This document shows positions 16,982 to 25,094 of a stretch of 64,000 nucleotides of DNA, one piece after another. Source of the stretch: Stutzerimonas degradans (GTDB taxonomy: Bacteria; Pseudomonadota; Gammaproteobacteria; Pseudomonadales; Pseudomonadaceae). Positions within the stretch are counted from its first letter, which is position 1. Every line of letters begins with the position of its first letter. A program made the position numbers and the translations under genes. A model generated the notes under the pieces. It saw only the letters and a list, made by a program, of their open reading frames with translations. It did no database searches and was not told where the DNA came from. Location: NCBI RefSeq assembly GCF_024448505.1, contig NZ_JAMOHV010000012.1, positions 62,001 to 126,000 of the forward strand, given 5' to 3'.

Positions 16982-18561
16982 CAGAACTCCACGAATACGG
17001 TTGGGACCTGCTCGGCGCTGCCGAGGCTGACGCCGCTGGCGCGTTCGGTGGCCTGACGGGCGAAGGCGAGGTCGGCGGGAAAATCCGCGTAAACGCGATA
17101 CAGACAGTCACCGGCCTGCACCGGTTCGCCGAGCTTGCGCAGGATGTCGACGCCGGCGCCCTGTACCTTCGGCGCGCCAGCCAGCCGGGCGATGCGCGCC
17201 AGCTGCAGGTTGTCGATGCCGGTGACCACGGCGTCGCGGTCGGCCAGCACGTCGAAGCTGAGCCGTGCCAGCGGCGGCTGGTTATGGTCGAAGGGTTTGG
17301 CACCCTGCGCGGCGATGATCGAGTGCATCTTCTTCAGCGCCCGCCCCGAGTCGAGGATGTCACGGGCGATCGCATAACCGTCGCCGCCGCGCACATCGGG
17401 ATCGAACTCGAGCATGCGTCCGGCCAGGCGCAGGGCCTTCTGACGCAGGTCGATCGGCGCTGCCGGGTCGTTCTGCAGCACCTGCATCACGTCACGCGCT
17501 TCCAGCACCGGGCCGATGCCATTGCCGATCGGCTGGCGACCGTCGGTGATGACCACGTCCAGGGTCAGGCCCAGGCGCGTGGCCACGAACTCGAACAGCT
17601 TGCGCAGGCGCTGCGCCTCGGCCATCGAGCGCACCTTGGCGGTCGGGCCGATGGGAATGTCCAGCAGCAGATGGGTGGAACCAGCGGCGATCTTCTTCGA
17701 CAGGATGGAGGCGACCATCTGTCCCGGCGAGTCGATCGACAGCGGCCGCTCGACGGCGATCAGCACGTCATCGGCCGGGGAGAGGTCGCTGCTGCCGCCC
17801 CAGGCCAGGCAGCCGCGTTCCTCGCGGACCATTTCGCAGAGGCGCTCGAAGGGCAGCTCGACGTTGGCCAGCACTTCCATGGTGTCGGCGGTGCCGGCCG
17901 GCGAGGTGATGGCCCGCGAGCTGGTCTTCGGGCAGAGCATGCCGTGGGCGGCGACGATCGGCACCACCAGCATCGAGGTGCGGTTGCCGGGGATGCCGCC
18001 GATGCAGTGCTTGTCCACCACCGGATGCTCGCGCCAGTCGAGGCGGCGGCCGACCTGGATCATCGCGTCGGTGAGGAAGTACACCTCCTCGCGGTCCAGC
18101 TCACCCTGGTTGCAGGCGACGACGAAGGCGGTCAGTTCGATCTTCGAGTAACGGTGCTCGGCGATGTCGCGGATGATCGCGTGGAAGTCCTCGCGGCGCA
18201 GGCGCTCGCCGGCGATCTTGCGGTGCAGCGCGGGGATCGAGGGTGCCGGCTCGGCCTGGGAGATCGAGGCAGGCACGCCGGGCTCTGCGCCGAGCTGGGC
18301 GAAGGCGTCCTCCGACAGCCCGAGTTCGTTGCAGCCGACGATGGCGGAGTCGTCCACGACGTTGAGGCTGGCCAGGATGCGCTTGCCGTTGACGCGGATC
18401 TCGACCTTGGCCAGCGCCTGGAAACCTTCGGCGCGGCAGGCCGCGCAATCGCGGTGCAGGTAGGCGACGTTCTCGCGGTAGGTGTCGATGGCGACCCGGC
18501 GCAGGGCCAGATGCACCGGGGCTTTGCCGCTGTTCGGCGTTTCGCTGGTAATGGTGGTCAT
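16981..18561 (-). CDS. Thymidine phosphorylase / AMP phosphorylase-like protein
   Basis: A 526-residue member of the long (archaeal-type) nucleoside or nucleotide phosphorylase group. An N-terminal domain of about 90 residues ([19 protein letters not shown]) precedes the phosphorylase core with [50 protein letters not shown], and the C-terminal domain with [21 protein letters not shown]. Members cleave thymidine or AMP with phosphate to give the base plus a ribose 1-phosphate or 1,5-bisphosphate. Which substrate is used here is open. It is the first gene of a coupled pair with the PRPP-synthetase-like gene. Confidence 0.82.
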   Translation of the reverse strand: MTTITSETPNSGKAPVHLALRRVAIDTYRENVAYLHRDCAACRAEGFQALAKVEIRVNGKRILASLNVVDDSAIVGCNELGLSEDAFAQLGAEPGVPASISQAEPAPSIPALHRKIAGERLRREDFHAIIRDIAEHRYSKIELTAFVVACNQGELDREEVYFLTDAMIQVGRRLDWREHPVVDKHCIGGIPGNRTSMLVVPIVAAHGMLCPKTSSRAITSPAGTADTMEVLANVELPFERLCEMVREERGCLAWGGSSDLSPADDVLIAVERPLSIDSPGQMVASILSKKIAAGSTHLLLDIPIGPTAKVRSMAEAQRLRKLFEFVATRLGLTLDVVITDGRQPIGNGIGPVLEARDVMQVLQNDPAAPIDLRQKALRLAGRMLEFDPDVRGGDGYAIARDILDSGRALKKMHSIIAAQGAKPFDHNQPPLARLSFDVLADRDAVVTGIDNLQLARIARLAGAPKVQGAGVDILRKLGEPVQAGDCLYRVYADFPADLAFARQATERASGVSLGSAEQVPTVFVEF

Positions 18562-18673
18562 GCGCGGACTTTCGCTGGGAGATGCTGGCTATCTAGCCTC
18601 AGCCGCCGGGCGCTTGCCAAGCCGCAGCGGGGCCGGGCCCGCCGCGACGTTGTCGCAGGTCAGCGAAAAGCGG

Positions 18674-19444
18674 CTATTGCGCGGCCCAGCCGCCGTCCAT
18701 GTTCCACGCCGCGCCGCGCACCTGCTCGCCGGCTTCGCTGCAGAGGAACAGCACCAGTGCGCCGAGCTGCGCGGGGGTGACGAAGTCCAGCGACGGCTGC
18801 TTCTCGGCCAGCAGGTCGTGGCGCGCGCGCTGGGTGTCGCCATCGACGCGGGCGCGTTCGTCGATCTGCTGCTGCACCAGCGGCGTGAGCACCCAGCCGG
18901 GGCAGATGGCGTTGCAGGTGATCGCCGTGGTGGCGGTTTCCAGCGCCACCACCTTGGTCAGGCCGACCAGCCCGTGCTTGGCCGCCACGTAGGCGGCCTT
19001 CTGCGCCGAACCCACCAGGCCATGCACCGAGGCGAGGTTGATGATCCGCCCCCAGCCGCGCTGACGCATGCCCGGTAGCGCCAGTCGCGTGGTGTGGAAG
19101 GCCGACGACAGGTTGATGGCGATGATCGCGTCCCAGCGCTCGACCGGGAATTGCTCCACCGGCGCGACGTGTTGGATGCCGGCGTTGTTGACGAGAATGT
19201 CGACGCCGCCGAACTGCTGTTCGGCCGCGGCGACCATCGCTGCGATCTGCTCGGGATCGCTCACGTCGGCCGGATGGTGGATGGCCTGCCCGCCGCATGC
19301 GCGGATTGCCGCCAGCGCCGCGTCGACGTCGCCGAAGCCGTTGAGGACCAGGTTGGCGCCGGCCTCGGCCAGCTTGAGGGCGATGCCCAGGCCGATCCCG
19401 CTGGTGGAGCCGGTGACCAGGGCGGTCTTGCCTTGCAGATTCAT
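18674..19444 (-). CDS. bdhA: 3-hydroxybutyrate dehydrogenase
   Basis: Short-chain dehydrogenase (256 residues) that oxidises D-3-hydroxybutyrate to acetoacetate with NAD+. It has the nucleotide motif TGSTSGIGLGIA, NNAGIQ, the catalytic Ser in NLASVHG and YVAAKHG, and the BdhA-type stretch CPGWVLTPLVQQQI ... FVTPAQLGALVLFLCS. The gene follows a GntP-family permease with a 25-bp gap on the same strand, the arrangement found in P. aeruginosa for 3-hydroxybutyrate use, so both are probably expressed from the sigma-54 promoter upstream of the permease. Confidence 0.9.
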   Translation of the reverse strand: MNLQGKTALVTGSTSGIGLGIALKLAEAGANLVLNGFGDVDAALAAIRACGGQAIHHPADVSDPEQIAAMVAAAEQQFGGVDILVNNAGIQHVAPVEQFPVERWDAIIAINLSSAFHTTRLALPGMRQRGWGRIINLASVHGLVGSAQKAAYVAAKHGLVGLTKVVALETATTAITCNAICPGWVLTPLVQQQIDERARVDGDTQRARHDLLAEKQPSLDFVTPAQLGALVLFLCSEAGEQVRGAAWNMDGGWAAQ

Positions 19445-19469
19445 GTGTTGCTCTCCTCGCCGCGCGGGC

Positions 19470-20861
19470 TCAAACGATTCCGGTGGCGTAGAACACGCCG
19501 ATCACTACGAACACCGCCAGGGTCTTGATCAGGGTGATGCCGAAGATGTCCTTGTAGGCCTCGCGGTGGGTCAGGCCGGTCACCGCCAGCAGGGTGATCA
19601 CCGCGCCGTTGTGCGGCAGGGTGTCCATGCCGCCGGATGCCATCGACGCTATTCGGTGTAGCACCTCCAGCGGGATGTTGGCGGCATTGGCGGCGGCGAT
19701 GAAGGTGTCGGACATGGCCGCCAGGGCAATGCTCATGCCGCCCGAGGCCGAGCCGGTGATGCCGGCCAGCAGGGTGACGGTGACCGCTTCGTTGACCAGC
19801 GGGTTGGGGATGTTCTTCAGCGCGTCGGCCAGCACCAGGAAGCCCGGCAGCGAGGCGATCACCGCGCCGAAGCCGTATTCCGACGCGGTGTTCATCGACG
19901 CCAGCAGGGCGCCGCCGACCGCAGTCTTGGTGCCTTCGGCGAGCTTGGCCTTGATTGCGCGAAAGCCGCAGATCAGCACCAGCAGGATGCCCAGCAGCAA
20001 CGCCGCCTGCACCGCCCAGATGCCGGTCAGCTTGGCCACTTCGCTGGTCACCGGCTGCGCCATGCCGGCCAGTTGCAGGCTGTGGGTCTTGCCGTAGACC
20101 TCGGGAATCCAGCGGGTGAACAGCAGGTTGGCCACGCCCACCAGAATCAGCGGTGACAGCGCCAGCCAGGGATTGGGCAGGGCGATGTCCTCGGCGGTCT
20201 CCGGCTCATTGCGCAGCTCGGTGCCGTAGCCTTCGCCGCGCGCCTTGGCTTTGCGCAGCTGGCGATGCAGATAGAACATGCCGACGCTGAACACGAACAG
20301 CGTGCCGATCAAGCCCAGCCAGGGCGCCGCCCACGAGGTGGTGCCGAAGAAGGTGGTGGGGATGATGTTCTGGATCTGCGGAGTGCCGGGCAGGGCATCC
20401 ATCGTGAAGCTGAACGCACCGAGCGCGATGGTCGCCGGAATTAGCCGCTTGGGCATGTCGCTCTGGCGGAACATCTCGGCGGCGAACGGATACACGGCGA
20501 ACACCACGACGAACAGCGAAACCCCGCCGTAGGTCAGCAGCGCGCAGACCAGCACAATTACCAGCATGGCCTGGCGCGTGCCGAGCAGGCGGATCGCCGC
20601 GGCGACGATCGAGCGCGAGAAGCCGGACAGCTCGATCAGCTTGCCGAACACGGCACCGAGCAGGAATACCGGGAAGTACAGCTTGATGAAGCCGACCATC
20701 TTCTCCATGAACACGCCGGTGAAGGCTGGGGCCACGGCGGATGGATCGGTGAGCAGCACCGCACCGAGGGCGGCGACGGGGGCGAAAAGGATGACGCTGT
20801 AGCCGCGGTAGGCCGCCAGCATCAGCAGGGCCAGTGCGGCGAGGGCGATGACGACGCTCAT
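19470..20861 (-). CDS. GntP-family permease, probable 3-hydroxybutyrate importer
   Basis: A 463-residue inner-membrane transporter with about 12 to 14 hydrophobic segments. GntP-family sequence is visible in FPVFLLGAVFGKLIELSGFS, GSASGGMSIALAAMSDTF and MASGGMDTLPHNGAV. The ATG at 20861 is chosen over the longer frame to 20939 because AGGAG lies 8 nt ahead and the first helix starts at once. Gluconate and other hydroxy acids are family substrates; coupling to bdhA points to 3-hydroxybutyrate or acetoacetate. A sigma-54 promoter and two inverted repeats lie upstream. Confidence 0.85.
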   Translation of the reverse strand: MSVVIALAALALLMLAAYRGYSVILFAPVAALGAVLLTDPSAVAPAFTGVFMEKMVGFIKLYFPVFLLGAVFGKLIELSGFSRSIVAAAIRLLGTRQAMLVIVLVCALLTYGGVSLFVVVFAVYPFAAEMFRQSDMPKRLIPATIALGAFSFTMDALPGTPQIQNIIPTTFFGTTSWAAPWLGLIGTLFVFSVGMFYLHRQLRKAKARGEGYGTELRNEPETAEDIALPNPWLALSPLILVGVANLLFTRWIPEVYGKTHSLQLAGMAQPVTSEVAKLTGIWAVQAALLLGILLVLICGFRAIKAKLAEGTKTAVGGALLASMNTASEYGFGAVIASLPGFLVLADALKNIPNPLVNEAVTVTLLAGITGSASGGMSIALAAMSDTFIAAANAANIPLEVLHRIASMASGGMDTLPHNGAVITLLAVTGLTHREAYKDIFGITLIKTLAVFVVIGVFYATGIV

Positions 20862-20985
20862 CGGGACGATCTCCTGGCCTGTTGCCGTGCGACCGGATGC
20901 TGCCGGGGCATTCGGGAGTTTCGCGGCGGTGACAGGCATGTTGTTTTTATTGTTCGGCGTGCGGACGATGCCGCCCGAACGATTT

Positions 20986-21001
20986 AGCGAGTTCCGTGCC
21001 A
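20986..21001 (-). promoter_or_regulatory. Sigma-54 (-24/-12) promoter
   Basis: Minus strand TGGCACGGAACTCGCT matches the RpoN consensus TGGCACG-N4-TTGCW with a single change in the -12 element and exact GG and GC dinucleotides at the right spacing. It points toward the permease-bdhA pair, with a leader of about 110 nt before the permease ATG. Confidence 0.7.
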
Positions 21002-21052
21002 GATCGGTAACTGCTTGATCCGACTGGCTTTTCGGTCGGGTGTTCAGTTATC

Positions 21053-21107
21053 CGGACAGGCCTTGATGTCCGCCGGACTGGACCCATATGTCCGCCAGGA
21101 TGGACAT
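21053..21107. promoter_or_regulatory. Paired inverted repeats, probable enhancer-binding-protein sites
   Basis: CGGACA-N8-TGTCCG (21053-21072) and ATGTCC-N8-GGACAT (21088-21107) are two palindromes whose half-sites are the same TGTCC/GGACA unit. They lie 50 to 110 bp upstream of the sigma-54 promoter, where an activator such as HbcR would bind. The activator gene is not in this window. Confidence 0.5.
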
Positions 21108-21234
21108 GCGCCGGCCGCGGCGGGCAGCGCAGGCTGTCTGCGCACTGGCTATGCTGGCCAATATCGCCGGCGTTGCCATGGACGTCGGTGTCGGCAGGCA
21201 CGGCCGATTCGTTACGGGTTTGGGAGGATGTTCG

Positions 21235-21663
21235 ATGCGTGTTGCGCTTGTGTTGTCGCTGCTGGCGCCGCTGGTACAGGCGGCCGAACCGCTGGCATTG
21301 CGCCTGGGGGAACATGAGTTGTCTGCCGAGTACGCGGTGACCGCCGAGCAGCGCCAGCTCGGCCTGATGGGGCGCCACGAGCTGGCCGCCGACAGCGGCA
21401 TGCTGTTCCGCTTCGACGAGGTGCGGCACAACTGCCTGTGGATGAAGGACACGCCGCTGCCGCTGTCGGCGGCATTCCTCGATGAGCGAGGCGTGATCGT
21501 CGACCTGATCGACCTCGAGCCGCTCAGCCGGGAGATGCGTTGCGCCCAGGCACCGGCGCGCTACGCGCTGGAAACCAACCGCGGCTGGTTCACCGAGCGG
21601 GCGCTGGGGCTCGGCACGCCGGTGCAGGGCATCCCCGTTGACGCGCCGCTGTCGGCGCGCTGA
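21235..21663 (+). CDS. DUF192-family exported protein
   Basis: A 142-residue protein with signal peptide MRVALVLSLLAPLVQAA and a DUF192 fold: RQLGLMGRHELAADSGMLFRF, then NCLWMKDTPLPLSAAFLDERGVIVDL, and the C-terminal ALETNRGWFTERALGLG. The family is widespread and its biochemical role unknown. The ATG at 21235 is preceded by GGGAGG at a good distance, while the upstream open frame lacks a signal peptide. It diverges from the permease promoter region and converges on the ftr genes. Confidence 0.85.
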   Translation: MRVALVLSLLAPLVQAAEPLALRLGEHELSAEYAVTAEQRQLGLMGRHELAADSGMLFRFDEVRHNCLWMKDTPLPLSAAFLDERGVIVDLIDLEPLSREMRCAQAPARYALETNRGWFTERALGLGTPVQGIPVDAPLSAR

Positions 21664-21693
21664 GGTGGCCGGCGCGGGTGCGGGGCGCGCGCC

Positions 21694-23070
21694 TCAGTTC
21701 CAGCCCCAGAACTGCAGCCACCAGCCATAGCCGATCAGCGCGGCCGCGCCGCTCATGCAGCTGAATGCCAGCAGCCGGCGCAGACCGTTGGCGCCGTGGC
21801 GGCCGATGACCTTCCAGGCCAGATACAGGCTCCAGATGATCGCGCCGACCAGCAGCGCCGCGCGTGCCAGCGGTACCCAGCTCAGCAGCAGGCCTTCGTA
21901 GCGCAGCAGCTTGACCGTAGTGGCGGAAAGGCCGAGGAACAGCCCGGCGCCGCCCAGCGGCGTCAGGCTCAGCGCCAGATGGTGGAACACGTTGCCGCTG
22001 CGGCCCATCAGCCGTACGGCGGCCTGCACCAGCAGCCACAGGGCGCCGCCGACCAGCACGGCGCTGCCGCCGATGTAGGCCAGGATCGCCGCGCCGTCGA
22101 GCCAGCTGAATGCATCGTTGACCTGCGGATAGTGCGTCAGCAGCCACCAGGGCGCATCGGCTTCCAGCGGCCAGAACAGTTCGTGATCGACCAGCCATTC
22201 CGCGGCGGCCTGCTTGAGGGCGATGAACCACGGGCTGACCGTCCACTGGAAGGCGCCCATCGCCAGACCGAGCACGCCGAACAGCAGCAGGGTGCTGTCC
22301 CAGTGGCTGTGCTGCGGCTGGTTGCCGACGATGAGGATTTCCTGGTTCGGCGAGCGGGCGCTGAGCTGCACCGCGCCGCGCTGGCCGCTGCAACGGCCGC
22401 AGGCATGGCAGTCGCTGGCGCCCTGCATGCGGCGGATGTCCAGCAGCGGCGCACAGTTGGGCGTGGCCAGGTGCGGTCCGCTGTTCTCCAGCCAGCGCTG
22501 TTCATCGACCTTGTAATGCAGCGGAGCGAGGCGTGCGAGCAGGGAGAACACGCCGCTGACCGGACACAGGTAACGGCACCAGACGCGTTTGCCGCGGCCG
22601 TAGAGGTAGCCCACCAGCATCGCCGCGACGGTGGAGCCGCCGAGGATCAGCAGCGCAGCCTGGGCGTAGTCGTAGACGCTGATCAGCTGGCCATAGACGG
22701 TGGTGAGGATGAACGCCACGGTCGGCCAGCCGCCCCAGCGAATCCAGCGTGGCGTGCCGCGGCCCAGCCCGCGCCAGCTGATCCATTCGCTCAGCGAGCC
22801 TTCCGGGCAGAGCACGCCGCACCACATGCGGCCGAACAGCACCATCGACAGCAGCACGAAGGGCCACCACAGGCCCCAGAAGACGAACTGCGCCAGCAGC
22901 GTGAGGTTATCGAGCATGCCCGCCTGGGCGGGCGGCAGCGGCAGCACGGCGGGGATCACCAGCAACACCAGGTAGAACCCCACCACCAGCCACTGCACCG
23001 CGCGGATGATTTTGGCGTGTTCGCGCAGCCAGTCACCGACGCGCGTCAGCCAGGGCGCCTGGGCGATCAT
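21694..23070 (-). CDS. ftrD: FtrD-like iron-sulfur membrane protein of ferrous iron uptake system
   Basis: A 458-residue polytopic membrane protein of the NapH/NosR-like group. Cys motifs CGVLCPEG and CRYLCPVSG are in the N-terminal half, followed by a shorter cluster motif CHACGRC, and there are about ten hydrophobic helices. In FtrABCD systems this subunit is thought to move electrons that allow iron oxidation or reduction coupled to transport. The start overlaps the ftrC stop (ATGA). The CHACGRC stretch lacks the usual fourth Cys-Pro of a 4Fe-4S ferredoxin motif. The call rests on gene order with ftrC, ftrB and ftrA. Confidence 0.82.
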   Translation of the reverse strand: MIAQAPWLTRVGDWLREHAKIIRAVQWLVVGFYLVLLVIPAVLPLPPAQAGMLDNLTLLAQFVFWGLWWPFVLLSMVLFGRMWCGVLCPEGSLSEWISWRGLGRGTPRWIRWGGWPTVAFILTTVYGQLISVYDYAQAALLILGGSTVAAMLVGYLYGRGKRVWCRYLCPVSGVFSLLARLAPLHYKVDEQRWLENSGPHLATPNCAPLLDIRRMQGASDCHACGRCSGQRGAVQLSARSPNQEILIVGNQPQHSHWDSTLLLFGVLGLAMGAFQWTVSPWFIALKQAAAEWLVDHELFWPLEADAPWWLLTHYPQVNDAFSWLDGAAILAYIGGSAVLVGGALWLLVQAAVRLMGRSGNVFHHLALSLTPLGGAGLFLGLSATTVKLLRYEGLLLSWVPLARAALLVGAIIWSLYLAWKVIGRHGANGLRRLLAFSCMSGAAALIGYGWWLQFWGWN

Positions 23071-23924
23071 GCCGGCCTCGTCGCCAGCGCCACCGGCCGC
23101 GCGGGGCGCAGCCAGGCCCACACCGCCAGCCAGTACAGCAGCAGGGTCAGCGCCGCGGCCAGCGACGGCATCGCGCGGTAGCCGGTGAGGCCGGCGATGG
23201 TGCTGCCCAGCGCGCTGCCGTCGTCCAGCCAGGCCGAGGTGTCCCACAGCGGATCGCCGAAGAAGCTGTAGAACTGCTCCGGCACGTCCATGCCCATCAG
23301 CTGGCCGCTGAAGCGATCCAGCCCGGCCATCAGCAGCGCGCTGCCGAGCAGCAGCAGGAGCACTTCGCTGACCTGGAAGAAGCGCCGCCAGCTGAAGAAG
23401 CGGCTACCGGCCTGCAGCGCCGCGTAGCTGAGCAGCGCAAGGACGAAGCCCAGCGCGCCGCCGATGATGAATCCGGTGAGGTCGTGGCCCTGCTGCTGGT
23501 TGCCGATGCCGTAGAGGAACACCACCGTTTCGCTGCCCTCGCGCCCGACCGCGAGCATGGCGAGCAGCAACAGGCCGAAGCCGCTGCCCTGGCTGAGCTT
23601 CTGCGCCGCGCTGTTCTGCAGGCTGCTCTTGAGGGTGCGACCGTGGTGATGCATCCAGCCGACCATGTGCAGGATCAGCATGCTCGCCACCAGCAGCATG
23701 CCGCACTGGAACCACTCGCCGCCGCTGCCGGCCAGCCAGTCGCCGGCGCGCAGCACGCCCCAGCCCAGCGCGACCGCCAGGCCCAGGCCGGCTGCGACGC
23801 CGCCCCAGAGCATACGCAGCGCGTGGCCCGCGCCCGGCTGCTGGCGCAGCCAGGCATGCAGGATGCCGATCACCAGCAGTGCCTCGACGCTCTCGCGCCA
23901 GACGATGAACATGGATTGGCCCAT
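23067..23924 (-). CDS. ftrC: FTR1-family iron permease
   Basis: A 285-residue inner-membrane iron permease related to yeast Ftr1 and EfeU. Two REXXE-type motifs are present: RESVEALLVIGIL in helix 1 and GREGSETVVFLYG in a middle helix, each expected to bind iron in the channel. About seven hydrophobic helices are visible. It is the third gene of ftrABCD, overlapping ftrD by 4 bp and following ftrB by 16 bp. Control by iron is likely through the Fur-like box in front of ftrA. Confidence 0.9.
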   Translation of the reverse strand: MGQSMFIVWRESVEALLVIGILHAWLRQQPGAGHALRMLWGGVAAGLGLAVALGWGVLRAGDWLAGSGGEWFQCGMLLVASMLILHMVGWMHHHGRTLKSSLQNSAAQKLSQGSGFGLLLLAMLAVGREGSETVVFLYGIGNQQQGHDLTGFIIGGALGFVLALLSYAALQAGSRFFSWRRFFQVSEVLLLLLGSALLMAGLDRFSGQLMGMDVPEQFYSFFGDPLWDTSAWLDDGSALGSTIAGLTGYRAMPSLAAALTLLLYWLAVWAWLRPARPVALATRPA

Positions 23925-23940
23925 GACTAGCTCCTGCGAA

Positions 23941-24267
23941 CTACTTGGCGACGATCTCGCCTTCGGGAAGGTCCAGATGGAATTCGTCGAAGAACGGGTA
24001 GCGTCCCGGCTTCAACGGATGGATCACGACGAACGAGGTCACCCCCGGCGACAGCACCTTCTCCACCCGCAGCGGCGTGCTCTCGAACTCGGTCGGGCCG
24101 CTGCCGGCGTTGTGCACGACGATCTTGAAGCGCTGGCGTGCCGGCACTTCGATCGAGGCCGGTTCGAAGTGGCCGTCGCGGATGGTCAGCTCGTAAGTCG
24201 GCAGTGCCGCCTGGGCGCTGCCGGCAGCGCCGGTCAGCAGCAGGGCGCCGAGCAGGAATGTACGCAT
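23941..24267 (-). CDS. ftrB: Periplasmic cupredoxin-like protein FtrB
   Basis: A 108-residue exported protein: signal peptide MRTFLLGALLLTGAAGSAQA, then a cupredoxin fold with LTIRDGHFEPASIEVPARQRFKI, VVHNAGSGPTEFES and YPFFDEFHLDLPEGEIVAK. It lacks the full blue-copper ligand set, as in other FtrB/EfeO N-domain proteins, and is thought to handle iron or copper in the periplasm for the permease. GGAGAAGG precedes the ATG. Gene order and size fit FtrB. Confidence 0.85.
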   Translation of the reverse strand: MRTFLLGALLLTGAAGSAQAALPTYELTIRDGHFEPASIEVPARQRFKIVVHNAGSGPTEFESTPLRVEKVLSPGVTSFVVIHPLKPGRYPFFDEFHLDLPEGEIVAK

Positions 24268-24281
24268 GGGCCTTCTCCGCC

Positions 24282-24815
24282 TCAGTAACCGCCTTTCTTG
24301 CCGATGCCGGCGTAGGTGAACTCGTAGTTCAGCTCGCAACCTTCGAACCACGGGGCGACGCCGGTTTCCTTGTCGACGTGGCGGCCGAACATGGCGTGGC
24401 CCGAACCCGGCGGCAGGATCTTGTAGGTCAGCTGGTACTTGCCCGGGCCGAGCAGCTTGACGTTGTCGCCGTAGTGCGGACCGTCGTTGGCGACCATCGG
24501 ATGGAAGTCACCTTCGATGACTTCGCTCGAACCCTTCTTGCGCAGCGTGTAGTGGATGCTCAGGTAGGGCACGAAACTGCCTTCCTGCCAGCCGTTGCGG
24601 TTGTTTTCGGTGGCGGAGATGTCCGCTTCCAGGTGCACGTCGGATTTGGCCGCCGCGAGCATCATGCCGGCCGGGTCCATTTCCACCGGCTGCAGATAGA
24701 CCGCGCCGACTTCCATGCCACCGCATTGCTGCGGCTCGCCGATGGGATATTCCTTGGCCTGGGCGAGCGGGGTGAGCAGCAGGGTGGTGATCGCGAGGGT
24801 GGCGGGGATACGCAT
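24282..24815 (-). CDS. ftrA: Periplasmic iron-binding protein FtrA (P19/Tp34 family)
   Basis: A 177-residue exported protein, signal peptide MRIPATLAITTLLLTPLAQA. It belongs to the P19/Tp34 family that binds Fe(II) and copper: VGAVYLQPVEMDP with conserved Glu and Met, VHLEADISAT, a His/Asp-rich FHPMVANDGPHYGDNV, and the closing GRHVDKETGVAPWFEGCELNYEF. It is the first gene of the ftr operon and would deliver iron to FtrC. A Fur-like sequence lies about 50 bp upstream. Confidence 0.9.
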   Translation of the reverse strand: MRIPATLAITTLLLTPLAQAKEYPIGEPQQCGGMEVGAVYLQPVEMDPAGMMLAAAKSDVHLEADISATENNRNGWQEGSFVPYLSIHYTLRKKGSSEVIEGDFHPMVANDGPHYGDNVKLLGPGKYQLTYKILPPGSGHAMFGRHVDKETGVAPWFEGCELNYEFTYAGIGKKGGY

Positions 24816-24866
24816 GGAAGCCTCCGGTAGGGATAAGTACGGAAACAGACTCGCACTTGCAGCTTC

Positions 24867-24886
24867 TAATGATAATGATTCGTGTC
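24867..24886 (-). promoter_or_regulatory. Fur-box-like operator before ftrA
   Basis: TAATGATAATGATTCGTGTC contains overlapping GATAAT/AATGAT hexamers typical of Fur sites and lies 52 bp before the ftrA ATG. The downstream half is degenerate, so affinity may be moderate. Iron repression of ftrABCD is the expected outcome. Confidence 0.6.
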
Positions 24887-25094
24887 AATTTCCCAAGAAA
24901 TATTTTGTTACGGCCGCGCCGGGCGAGCTGCTGTCGAGCGGCGATCGCAGCAGCGACGGGAGCTGGCGCCGGGCCGCGTCCGGTTGTCGCAGCGTGGCGC
25001 AGGTAACTGCGCCGCGACCGTCGGGCGCTGGTCGCGGCGCACCTTGCGCGGGCGAATCCTCTAAGATGACGAACCCTTCGCCGTAGAGTCCGCC

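Noticed and set aside
17284-18780. 498-codon frame on the plus strand
   Set aside because: Antisense of the thymidine phosphorylase-like gene; no recognisable motif.
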